Source: Plantago ovata (lineage: Eukaryota; Streptophyta; Magnoliopsida; Lamiales; Plantaginaceae). From it: DNA of 64,000 nucleotides. This document shows positions 45,688-56,919 of the stretch, one piece after another (position 1 is the first letter of the stretch; the number at the start of each line of letters is the position of its first letter). The position numbers and the translations under genes were made by a program. The notes below the pieces were generated by a model. That model searched no databases, was not told the origin of the DNA, and worked only from the letters and a program-made list of their open reading frames with translations. Location: positions 104,096,942-104,160,941 of the forward strand of contig CM051455.1 of NCBI GenBank assembly GCA_028274465.1. The letters run 5' to 3'.

Positions 45688-47182
45688 GTAACCCTTTTGT
45701 TCTTGATCTCACGAAAGAATTTCGTATAAGCTGGAATGTTTCGGATTAACTCAAAGAGAGGCACATTGACTTCCACTTTTGAGAGGCGTTGGAATAGGGG
45801 TGATTCTCGAATGTCCTTCTTGGCTGGCTTGATCCAACTTGGGAATGGTACATGTGGCTTTGGAGGCACATATGGATTAGAAGATTTGTGAAGTTCCCCT
45901 GGCGTAGGAGTTCCTACCTCGACCTCATCATCACCTATGTCTTTCACAGATGGTCTTGGTTCATCATTCCTTCCCGGAACTTCTTGAGGTTCTTTGGTAC
46001 TTTTGCTAACCTCTTGTTCTGTGCTTGGTCCTGTATTTTCGGTCCCAGTAGATTCAACCCGTTTAGGACGCACGAAGTTAGGAATTTTGGTCATCTTGCC
46101 TCCACGGAGTAGTAGATTCACCTCTTCGCACTCATTCTCCTCGGTAGTAGCAGCTGGAAGTGGCTCGGGATCAGTTTCAGGTGTCACATCGGGGGAACTG
46201 GGGTCGTCCAATTCTCTGGAGTTGGGGGGCGATTCGCCCCCTTCCTCGGGTGGTTCGCTCACTACTTCCAGGGGGTGTCCTCGACTGCTTTGCCGCACCT
46301 TTCGCACTTCAACAGGCTAAGCTCCTTGATAAGTTGCTCAGTTACTTCGACCGCTTCAAAAGCCTTTTCGATGCGAAGATTGTTCTCAGCTTGCCCTGCG
46401 TGTGCTGTCTCGAAAACACTCTCAATGGCTTTAATCCCTGCGTAAAACGCAAGTTCCTCCTCCTCACTGATGTCTTCGTCTTTAGAATATCCTTCGTATA
46501 ACCCGTCAGTTTCGCCCTGATTTGAATATATGTTGGTGACTTCATTCGACATTATTTTCTCGGATTGTGCGGATCCATTGGCGTACTTTTGAAAGACCTT
46601 CACTGCCTCTTCAACTGTACATTCTTCTAAACCTCCACACATCTCATCCACTTGAAGCCTAACTTCATCACGTAGTCCTCCAACAAAAAACCAAATCAGC
46701 TCCCCGTCGTCGAAACGGTGGTGGGGGCACTCACGTTTATACAGCTCGAAACGTTCATAGGTGTCACAGAACCGCTCGTATTCTCCTTGCTTGAAGTGTT
46801 CGATCCGATTCCGTAGTGCAATCGTCTCATGGTAAGGCATGAAACGTGCCAAGAACTCCTCTACTACTTGGCTCCAGGTCCTCAGTGATCCTGGTGCTAA
46901 CCTTGCTATCCAAATCCTTGGTTCATATCCCAAAGCAAAAGAAAATAATTTCCTGCATAATTGGTCCTCGGTGAACCCCTTTGCTGGAACTTTAGCTATT
47001 TCTTCCTCATAGGACCTGATGAAGCTTAACGGATTCATCCCCACTCCATCTTCGAACCTCGGAATCCTTCTCAGTACAGAACTTGTTACCTCATACCCTG
47101 ATAACTCTTCTTCCAAGTATATAGCTGACCCTTTCCTGACTTGCGAGAACGTAGGTGTCAAGCGAGCTTTTAAGGTCGTCAT
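45684..47182 (-). pseudogene. gag and gag-pro linker of element G, two frameshifts
   Basis: Start taken at ATG 47182 (MTTLKARL); the open frame extends a few codons upstream without ATG. The capsid core has NPLSFIRSYEEEIAKVP, LAPGSLRTWSQVVEEF and CPHHRFDDGELIWFF. There is no complete zinc knuckle, only a CERCG near the end. A C-run at about 46272 one base short ends the first frame at 46262. The second frame (46307-45684) is a proline-, acid-rich linker (PEEGGESPP, FPSWIKPAKKD, IPAYTKFFREI). It ends where an A-run near 45697 is one base short, just before the protease. The linker coding sequence includes a GGCGATTCGCC palindrome at 46225-46245. Confidence 0.88.
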
Positions 47183-47388
47183 ACCTGGAAATCTGGAACA
47201 GGGGTAACTCAAAACTGAAAATTAGTCTCGTTAAAAATTTCGAAGATCAAGAAAATTTCTAGAAATCGAATACTACTAAGACTAGGAAAGGGGTATCAGA
47301 AAGAGATTAAATAGGAAAACTAAAAACTACTAGAACTAGGAATTGAATGCTGAAAATATAAACAAATTAAACAGAAAAAAGGAGTATA

Positions 47389-47407
47389 GTCCTCGGCAAC
47401 GGCGCCA
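47389..47407 (-). other. Primer-binding site of G
   Basis: tRNA-Asp complement with one change (GTCCTCGGCAACGGCGCCA on the plus strand). Confidence 0.9.
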
Positions 47408-47410
47408 AGT

Positions 47411-48646
47411 TGATGAACTCGAATTTGTCAGACTCGATTAATCAAATAAATTTGTATTTAGCCAAAGACAATTCACAACTACAACGAAAACCATAGTGTA
47501 GCAGTAGAATAACCTCGAGTGTCGATCTCTAAGGACTATAACTAGCTTTATCTAATCTAACTTAGAATATAAAACAGCAGACGACTTAGCAAAGGTTTTT
47601 CTTAACAGATAATGGAGATTGGTGATAGTATGGTCCTTCAAAGCATAACAGGTTAATAATCATGCATAAATTCCTCGGTTTTGCATAGAGATCTTTGATC
47701 AATGAATTTTCCAGTTGTAATTATCAAACACTACGAAGATATAGATTTAGATAGATCAAAGATCAATGAATTGTCCAATTGTGTTCCGTAATTAATCAAC
47801 ACTACGAAGATAGAGATTTAGATAGATCAAAGAAATAAAACAATAACTCAGAGTATAATGCGCGATATAGCCATTAGCATAATTATTAACCCTTCGCTAA
47901 GAATTCACATACTATCACCAATGAGAAGTTTAGCTACTCATAGATGTCATGCACTCAACAGAAATCATAGAAGAAAACATGTTGAAATATAAATAGAAAA
48001 ACAGTAAGATACAATGTTACCGAAGGTGGTCAATCTCCGAAGAATCGCGATCTCACAAGCTCCAAACTGCTAAGAAAAAGTATCACCTAAGCTAAGAACC
48101 CCCAGAACAGGCTCTGGAAAATTCCCACCTAAAACTACAGAGAAAGGTGAGAGAAAAGGTCTATATTAAAAACGGAGAAAACTGAGCAACTATATATAGG
48201 CTTTCGAATTATGTGGGGCGAAGGGCCCCACACACCGGGCGATTCGCCTGGTGTGGGGTGATTCGTCCCACATCCCGAGCGACTCGCCCGGGAGTAAATT
48301 TCCGCCAGATACGCGTGTTCGACGCGTTTTTGGATTTCTTCCCCTTTTCGGACTCGGTTTCTGACTTCTAGTGACCTTCTAGCCTCCAGATTCGACCCCT
48401 AGACTTCAAATCCTATCCGGAATCTTTCAGATACTCCAATTAGGCTTCTGGAACACCAATTCCTTGTCTACTTCAATATAATTGCCCGGAAAACCTCGTT
48501 TTTCAACCAAAACCTGTAAAATAAAAAGTAAAGGGAAACGTGACACTATTCTTATAAAATGCACTAAAATATAGCTAAATTAAAATAGAGGGTAGCTAAA
48601 ATAGGTGAAAAAGACTCAAATGAAAGTGTAAAATACACATTTATCA
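47411..48646 (-). repeat. 5' LTR of G
   Basis: 1236 bases. TATA box 48190-48198, palindromes 48203-48296. The terminal TTTATCA is slightly degraded. Confidence 0.94.
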
Positions 48647-48651
48647 ACACT
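48647..48651. repeat. Target-site duplication ACACT, right copy
   Basis: Partner of 38094-38098. Confidence 0.93.
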
Positions 48652-49877
48652 TCATCGATCCTAGATACATTCGAGCAAGTCAGATGAAGGGACGTTACCA
48701 TCGTCGCGTTGAGCGCAACAGGCTTCGCAACGAAAGGGTTTGCTTTGAGTAACCTCTCAAACGTCCTCATGTATTAATATTGCAAATGGAACCGTCTAGG
48801 AATTCCATTTTGCCTAGTCTAGGACTTGCTTAATACAATGAGGCCCTATGGGTCACACTATGTGGTGATTCATCTTATCAGAATATCCTTGAAGATGGAA
48901 TCGCAATTAATTTGGACTTAATTGTGATTGATGGATTATAATCGATTTGGAATTAATTATAATATTTAGTGGCTCAATTAATGATTTGGAATTATTAATT
49001 GAATTGGCTAATTAATTATTTTTTATGTAAATACAATTAAAGATTATATTTTTGAAATATAATAGAGGTTTGATTTGAAAGGATATGTTAATTTAGAATT
49101 AACATATCCACATGGGCAAAATCTACTTGGAGTTTGAATTGCCTTAGAACTATAAGTGGGTTGGGACCCACCTATCTCCCGTAGGACAGGCACGCGCGCA
49201 CACAAGCTGGATAGGGGAAGGAGTTCGACTCCTTCCTCTATTAGAAGTCCAAGGGATAAGTTAGATTTTCCTGATTGAGTTTTAATTTGATTGGGAATGA
49301 ATCTAGACTTGATATTGGTTTCCTAGTGCGATAAGAATTAGATTCTTATTCCTTTACGAAGTCTAATTGCTTATGCTTTAGGCTTCTATTGACTACTATA
49401 TATAGTAGACTATTAGAGAGATTTTTCATTATTCTGAACAATCAATTCTAAGAGAATTATTCTACCCAGTTTTCTTAGAGAAAATAAAAGCTCTCCCCGC
49501 CTCTATAAGCCACACGCGCGCACCATTTACTGGAGGAATCGCCGCCCCATCTTCTTGGTCACACAAAGAATATCCTAGTATTCTTTCCGATAGGCTGTTC
49601 ATCCGTGGATACCAAGGTTGAGGTTCTAGGAACTGGAAACTAACTTTTATTGTCTTGCAGATAATCAAAGTATTGCAGATATCTTCGACTTCGACGAAGG
49701 AGAAGATACACCGGATTATTACGAAGACTTAGAAGCTGCTTTGGAAGTAAGGTTAGTCTTCTAATTGACGTGTTTACATATATACGACATATACATAATC
49801 AATTAACCTGCATGTTAAGAAAATTTTTGAAATTCCGCTGCGTACCCTAGGGGTAACTCTGACCGTATTTTCTTACA
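48652..49877 (+). repeat. Copia LTR2, right part
   Basis: Continues LTR2 to TTTTCTTACA. TATA box at 49397-49405. Confidence 0.92.
49397..49405 (+). promoter_or_regulatory. Copia LTR2 TATA box
   Basis: TATATATAG inside CTACTATATATAGTAG, also at 31312 in LTR1 and 58535 in LTR3. Confidence 0.6.
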
Positions 49878-50057
49878 TTGGTATCGGAGCGAGGTTAATT
49901 GATTACGTATATACGTATATATATTGTATGATTTTGTAGATATGTGGATGCAATTGATTCTATGATTAATGCGATTTTCAAAAGTTTTGATTTTTTTTAT
50001 AAATTTAGAATTTATATTTTTTCAAAAAAAAGAAAATTAAAATATTATATATATTGA

Positions 50058-50190
50058 CCGGGCCGCCTGCGTGACGTAGGCGCGCCTGCGGGCGTAGGCG
50101 CACGGCGCCAGGGTGCCTGCGGGACGCAGGCACCCGCGCCTGCGGGCTCAGGTGCCGGGCGCCCACGGGCGCAGGCATGGTAGGGGACGG
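50058..50190 (+). repeat. GC-rich palindromic minisatellite in copia leader
   Basis: Irregular GCCTGCGGGCGCAGGC units in otherwise AT-rich sequence. The matching block in copy 2 (59195-59270) is about half as long. Confidence 0.75.
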
Positions 50191-50690
50191 GACCCATATT
50201 TTAATATATATATATTTTTCGGGTTGGACCCAAAATCGAATTTTTGAAAATTTTGAGGTTTGAATTTTATATTTGGAATATAAATATGATTTAATTGTAA
50301 TTGTTTTTAACTAGAGGGGTTAAATTTAATTAGTATAAAGTTAAAGGGCTTATTTGTAATTTATCGATTTATTTTTATTGCAAATTAGTCCTTCTACTTT
50401 TGAATTTTAGATTTAACACCTCTAAGGTTTCAAAAATTACAATTAAGTCCTTCGGGTTTTCGAAAATTGCTACTTGGTCAATAGAATTTTTGATTTTTCA
50501 ATATAGTCCAAATTTTCAATTATTTCATAGAGATTATAAGTATGGGATTATAATTTTCATAATGAAATTATGAAGTCATTTGGCATCCACATAGGCTACT
50601 ACTTGTTTTGTTTGCTCGATATGCTATTGTTTGACAATGCATGTTTAAATACCAAGTATTTTACTTTCCGTTCGACCGCTATGCATGCGA

Positions 50691-50840
50691 GGGTAGGCGG
50701 CGCCCTCTTATATGTCGGACCGCATATTTTATGTATGGGTAGGTGGCGCCCATTATGTGCTTGACCGCGTTTAGAACTAGAATGGATAGGCGACATCCAT
50801 TACGTGTAGACCGCTCATGCATGATGGGTAGGCGGCGCCC
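50691..50840 (+). repeat. Four ~45-base tandem units in copia leader
   Basis: GGGTAGGCGGCGCC or variants at 50691, 50737, 50784 and 50826, alternating with GACCGC. Also in copy 2 at about 59776-59930. Confidence 0.8.
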
Positions 50841-50898
50841 TTATTTGTTTGTAGGTGACTGATAACAACCCTCAAGCTACAAGCCCCAACCAATATAA

Positions 50899-51014
<116 letters not shown>

Positions 51015-51491
51015 TTCTGAGATGTTTTCCATAGGGTGCTTTAATTCTGAACTTTCATTGCGTTTCCCTGTATTGGCGACCTCGTCTTGCAGACTCGCAG
51101 TGATCGTCAGATTAGAGTAAGCCTATGGTTATAACTTACTGCATATTGTATCTAGCGACCTCGATAGGTACAATATGTAGAGCATCGGATTAAATTAGAT
51201 TTAACACCCAAGAGTTGCGTGACGCAATTGGATAGTCCTACAGGTCATATTATGCTATGCGACCAGCCCCCGTTGGAGTATAGCATAGTATGGATTTGGA
51301 TCTTGGCCACTACGGTAACTTGTTGGACATTACCCGTATGTTTGTTTTGGGGGAAAGCATATGTGAAAATAGTGGGCGCTAAACAGCTAAAGGACCTTGT
51401 TGTTTAGTTATGTTGACTGTGTATTTAGAAATAATATTTCAATAGTTGATTTATTATTTTCGTTCTATATTATTTCTCCTGGAAAACCAAA

Positions 51492-54111
51492 ATGGCGAGT
51501 ATCTCGCTCCGTGCTGTCTTAGAGAAGCAAATTTTGACCGGACCAAACTTCCTAGATTGGATTCGGAATATATGTTTGGTGCTGAGGTACGAAAGGATTG
51601 AGTACGTCTTGGACGAGGCTAATCCCGTGTGTCCCGAGAATCAGACTGCCTATCAAGTTGCTAATTTGGAATCAAGCCAACAAGGCAAAGTCTGATAAGC
51701 ATCATGAGGATGCTAGATCCGCGCAGTGTATTATGCTGACGGCAATGAGCAATGAGCTGCAGACGCAACATGAATGCATGTTGCCGTATGAGATGCTGAA
51801 GCATCTTGAGTCGGTCTTTAAGACGACATCTAGAAGTGTTGAATTTGATTTGATCAAAGAGATACACAGATGCAAGCTCATGAAGGAGGGAACATGTCTG
51901 AACATGTTCTCAAGATGAGAATAAGATCATGATGATCTTTGTCCTTCAATCATTGTTGAGTTCGTATTCGCAGTTCATCGTTAACCACCATGAATGCGAA
52001 GGACGTAACACTGCCCGAACTCCATAATCTGTACAGACATATGATCAAACTCTTCCTAAGAAGGAAAAGTCGATCATGTTTGTTAGGCAACCGTCTAACC
52101 CAAACCCGAGAAATAGAGGTGCTAAGGGTAAGGGAAAGTCGGGAGCCAAGGCTAACACTTCGAGTAATAGGCCTAAGTGCCTGAACCAGAAAAGGAAGTT
52201 CAACAAGAGCGGAACGGTACACACAGATGAATGTCTTTTCTGTAAACAGAAAGGGCATTGGAAGAAAGATTGCCCTAAGCTGAGGGCAGATCAAGCTAAG
52301 AAGCCACCGGCTTCTAGCTCAGGTATGTTTGTTATTGAAATGAACATGACTACTTTTGACTCCAACGGTTGGGTATTAGATACAGCCTGTGGCTCGCACA
52401 TTTGCAATAATGTGCAGGGGCTCATTGAACACAGGCTAGTCAAGCAAGGTCAAATCGACTTGCATGTTGGGAACGACAATCAAGCTGAAGCCAAATGCGT
52501 TGGACGCTGCAAGATAGATTTACATTCAGGACAATGTTTAGGACTTGATAACGTTTATTTTGTTTCATCCATTGTCAGAAATATTATTTCCATTCCATTG
52601 TTGGACAATTTGGGTTTTTCCTAATACTTGTTATTTTTCATTAAATGACCAGTATTATGGAAAAGCTCGCTTATTGAATGGTTCATATATTTTTCAAAGT
52701 AGTCTACCTTTATTTCAAATACATTACAAACAACCGTCTTCAAGTAGGAAGAATAATCCATCTTATCTATGGCATTGTCGGCTAGGCCATATCTATGAAA
52801 CAAGGATTCAAAGACTAAGGAAGTTGGACTACTTAGAACCATTTGATTTTGAATCATATGGTACATGTGAATCATGTGTTAAGGGTAAGATGACGAACAA
52901 ACCTTTTGTTGGACAAGGTGTTCGTGCCACTCGCTGCTTAGAGCTCATACATACCGTATATGTGGACCTTTTCAAAGTCCATGCGTGTGGGGGTTATCCT
53001 TGCTTCATTACCTTTACTGACGATTTCTCAAGGTATGGATATATTTATCTTATGAAGAATAAATCCGAGACGTTTGGGAAATTCAAGGAGTTTAGGAATG
53101 AGGTCGAGAATGAATTGAACCTAGGGATAGTCACTTTTCGATCAGATCGAGGAGATGAATACCTTAGTGAAGAATTTATCGACTACTTGAAGGAAAATGG
53201 AATTCAATCGCAATGGACTCCTCCTGGAACACCACAATTGAATGGTGTGTCTGAGAGAAGGAATCGAACCCTGTTAGACATGGTGAGATCAATGATTGGA
53301 TTCTCGACTCTTCCAAAATATCTATGGTGATATGCACTACAAACTGCAATCTACATTCTGAACCGTGTACCATCTAAATCAGTGGAGAAAACTCCTTATG
53401 AGTTATGGAAGGGAAAGAAGCCCTCACTGGGCTATCTTAGACCTTGGGGCTGTCTTGCGATAGTCAAACTGATGCTCACTGATAAGTTAGATGCAAAGGG
53501 TGTCAAAGTATATTTCATAGGCTATCCTCGTCAGACGAGAGGCTATGAATTCTATCATGCTGAACATCACAAGGTGATAGCATCTAGAAACGTTAAATTT
53601 TTAGAAGCAGAATATCTCGAAGAAGAGAGGTTAGATGACATGATAGAACTTGAAGAAATTCAAGACTTTGACACGCGCGAACATGAGTTCTCTAAATCTT
53701 CTGATTTGGACTCAAGTTCAGTGGGAGCTTTCGAAGCAGACAAGGGTAATGATATAACACTTGCTAGGCATGTCATAGTCAGTGGGAGTCCTGTGATTAG
53801 ATCAACAGTTGAAACCACACTGATAGAACCCGTTGCCAATCAAACTGTGCAACAAGTTGCACAAGAGCAGCCTCCCGCTAGGGAACAGGGTCGCGGGGCG
53901 CGACCAGCTGCATCAGTGCCCATTGATAATGTTCGTGTTACACGAAGCCAGAAAGGAAAAGCACCATAACCGGTCGAGCTCCGTAGGTCGAAGAGGATCC
54001 TAAAAGGACCTCAGAAGCAGAGCCTTATGATAGAAGACATCAGTGAACTTGATGTCGGCTTATCAGATCGGGAAGATCCCGAGACCTACAAAGAGGCAAT
54101 AATTGATATTG
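51492..54111 (+). pseudogene. gag-pol of copia copy 1, first part: gag, protease, integrase
   Basis: Starts MASISLRAVLEKQI. Gag core followed by zinc knuckle CLFCKQKGHWKKDC, protease WVLDTACGSHIC, integrase zinc ligands (WHCRLGH ... CESC), and SDRGDEY and [10 protein letters not shown] as the second D and the E. Broken by frame changes near 51670 and 52620 (both shared with copy 2), a further gag shift near 51885, a TGA at 53328-53330, and a TAA at 53967-53969 (shared). The first integrase Asp (HTD in copy 2) is replaced by HTVYVD through a local frame patch. The frame continues as RRSKRILKGPQ to the solo LTR at 54117. Ty1/copia, Tnt1-like; finer lineage not settled. Confidence 0.9.
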
Positions 54112-54116
54112 ACTCA
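54112..54116. repeat. Target-site duplication ACTCA, left copy (solo LTR)
   Basis: Repeated at 55365-55369; the empty site ATTGACTCAGACAAATGG is seen in copy 2 near 63215. Confidence 0.95.
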
Positions 54117-55364
54117 TGATGAATGTGTATTTTACACTTTCATTCGAGTCTTTTTCACCTATTTTAGCTATCCTCTATGTTAATTTAGCTATATTTTAGT
54201 GCATTTTATTAGAATAGTGTCACGTTTCCCTTTAGTTTTTATTTTACAGGTTTTGGTTGAAAAACGAGGTTTACCGGGCGATTATATTGAAGTAGACAAG
54301 GAATTGGTGTTCCAGAAGCCTAATTGGAGTATCTGAAGGTTTCCGGATAGGATTTGAAGTCTAGGGGTCGAATCTGGAGGTTAGAATGCCACTAGAAGTC
54401 AGAAACCGAGTCCAAAAAGGGAAGCAATCCAAAAACGCGTTGAAAACGCATAAATTCCCGAGTTTTACTCCCGGGCGAATCGCCCGGGATGTGGGGCGAA
54501 TCGCCCCACACCAGGCGAGTGGCCCGGTGTGTGGGGACCTTCGCCCCACACAATTCGAAAAAGTTGCTCAGTTTTTCTCCGATTTTCATACTTTGCCAGA
54601 CCTTCTCTCTCACCTTTCTCTATAGTTTTAGGTAGGAACTTCCCAGAGCCTGTTTTGGGGGTTCATAGCTTAGTAGACACTTTTTCATAGCAGTTTGGAG
54701 CGTGTAAGATCGCGATTCTTCGGAGACTGACAACCTTCGGTAACATTGTATCTTACAGTTTTTCTACTTATTTTTATATATCTTTCAACATGTTTTCTTT
54801 TATGATTTCTGTTGATTGCATGACAACTATGAGTGGCTAAACTTCTCGTTGGTGGTAGTATGTGTATTCTTAGCGAAGGGTTGATAATTATGCTAATGGC
54901 TATATCGCGCATTATACTCCGTGTTATTGCTTTATTTCTTTGATCTATCTAAATCTCTATCTTCGTATTGTTGATTAATTATTGCACACAATTGGACAAT
55001 TCATTGGTCTTCGACCTATCTAAATCTATATCTTCGTAGTGTTTGATAATTACAACAGGACAATTCGTTGATCAAAGATCTCCATGCAAGACCGAGGAAT
55101 TTACGCATGATTATTAACCCGTTATGCTTTGAAGGACCATACTATCACCAATCTCCATTATCTGTTAGAAAAACCTTTGCTAAACCGTCTGCTGTTTTTA
55201 TATTCTAAATTAGATTAGATAAAGCTAGTTATAGTCCTTAGAGATCGACACTCGAGGTTAATCTACTGCTACACTACGGTTTTCGTTGTAGTTGTGAATT
55301 GCCTTTGGCTAAATAACAAATTTATTTGATTCGCGTTGGACCACGTAATCCAGTACGTTCGTCA
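54117..55364 (+). mobile_element. Solo gypsy LTR inserted in copia pol
   Basis: 1248 bases, TGATGAATG ... GTTCGTCA, flanked by ACTCA on both sides. The U5 end (TTCGCGTTGGACCACG) is like I1. The GC palindromes (54468-54552) are present, but the TATA box is deleted (CACAATTCGAAAAAGTTGC). Solo LTRs arise by recombination between the two LTRs of one insertion. Confidence 0.95.
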
Positions 55365-55369
55365 ACTCA
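55365..55369. repeat. Target-site duplication ACTCA, right copy
   Basis: Partner of 54112-54116. Confidence 0.95.
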
Positions 55370-56905
55370 GACAAATGGCAAGAGTCCATGGAATTGGAAA
55401 TGGACTCCATGTACCTGAACCAAGTTTGGAACTTGGTAGACTTTCCCCAAGGGGTTAGACCTATTGGGTGCAAATGGGTCTTTAAACGAAAGACAGATGC
55501 CGATGGCAAGGTACAAACGCACAAGGATAGACTTGTGGCGAAAGGCTACACGCAAAGGTATGGCATCGATTACGATGAAACCTTTTCACCGGTAGAAAAA
55601 TTAAAGTCCATTCGAATTCTACTTGCGATAGCTGCCTACTATGATTATGATATCTGGCAGATGGATGTAAAGACTGCCTTCCTCAATGGAAACCTTGAGG
55701 AAGAGGTCTATATGGTACAGCCGGAAGGTTTTATTAGTAAAACCAGGCCGACTGCTGTATGCAAATTACAAAGATCCATCTATAGGCTAAAGCAAGCGTC
55801 TAGGAGCTGGAATATCCGCCTTGATGAAGCTGTCAAATCGTTTGACTTCATGAGAAGCAAGGAAGATCCCTGTGTCTACACTAGGCACAACGACAAGGGA
55901 GTCGTTTTCATGATCATCTATGTTGATGACATTTTGATCATGGGAAACAATGTCTCTATGCTAGAAGAGACTAAAGTTTGGTTGTCAAGTACCTTCTCAA
56001 TGAAGGACTTGGGTGAAGCGAACTACATCCTAGGGATCAAGATCTATAGAGATAGATCCAAGAGGATGTTAGGATTGACACAGTGCACCTACATCGACAA
56101 AATACTGAAGCGTTATAACATGGACGACTCAAAGAGAGGCTTTCTCCCAGCTAGGCATGGGATTGTCTTATTAGTTAAGGATAGTCCTAAAACTGATGAA
56201 GAAAGAAATGCAATGAGTCGTGTTGCCTATGCTTCGGCATTAGGGTCTAAAATGTATGCAATGAATCGCACAAGGCCCGATATGGCATATGCGCTTAGTG
56301 TCACTTGTCGACACCAACAGAATCCAGGAGTACCTCACTGGACTGCTGTAAAGAACATTCTTAAGTACCTTCGACGAACTAAGGAAATGTTCTTGGTGTT
56401 TGGTGGAGAACCAGAATTAAAGATGTCTGGTTATGTCGACGCTGGATTTGAATCAGATCCTGATGACTTTGAGTCACAGACAGGATACGTATTCAAATTG
56501 AACGGAGGAGCTATCTGTTGGAAGATTTCTAAACAAGCCACGACTGCTGACTCATCCACAGAAGCCGAGTGCATTACTGAATCAGAAGCATCGAAAGAAG
56601 CTGTCTGGATTTCAGAGTTCTTGAAGGAATTGAGGGTTGTTCCTGCTCCTAGTCCAATAACGATTTATTGGGACAATACGGGCGTTGTCGCTCAAGCTAA
56701 GGAGCCTAGATCTACAAACAAGAACAAACATGTACTTAGAAATTATCACGTTATACGTGAGATTATTGATAGAGGAGAAGTTAGTATAGAACGTGTCTCT
56801 ACCACGGACAACGTGGCAGATCCTTTCACCAAGGTCTTATTAGTGGAAGTCCACTTAAGACATTATGCTAATCTGGGTATTAGGCATAAAGGTGACTGGC
56901 TCTAG
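55370..56905 (+). pseudogene. gag-pol of copia copy 1, second part: RT and RNase H
   Basis: Open from the insertion to the natural stop (505 codons from Met 55388). RT motifs: GCKWVFKRKTDADG, WQMDVKTAFLNG, LKQASRSWN and IIYVDDILIMG. RNase H: GYVDAGFESDPDD, STEAECITESEASKEAVW and DNTGVVAQAKEPRS. The domain is intact as sequence but cut off from gag-pol by the solo LTR and upstream stops. The polypurine tract follows within a few bases. Confidence 0.92.
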
Positions 56906-56907
56906 TC

Positions 56908-56919
56908 CAAGTGGGAGAT
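56908..56919 (+). other. Copia polypurine tract
   Basis: CAAGTGGGAGAT directly before TGATAG of LTR3. Confidence 0.88.

Larger units (their letters stand above)
38099..48646 (-). mobile_element. Gypsy element G, Athila-type with gag-pol
   Basis: 10.5 kb between matched duplications. Minus-strand order: 5' LTR, primer site, gag, protease, RT, RNase H, integrase, rearranged 3' untranslated region, polypurine tract, 3' LTR. It is the only polymerase-bearing gypsy copy here and the plausible type of helper for A, B, C and I1. The copy itself is broken by three one-base frameshifts and a stop. LTRs differ by roughly 3% by eye. Confidence 0.95.

Noticed and set aside
50058-50190. CpG island of a host gene
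   Set aside because: The GC-rich block is a short minisatellite in the copia leader, present again in copy 2 at the matching position; no gene follows.
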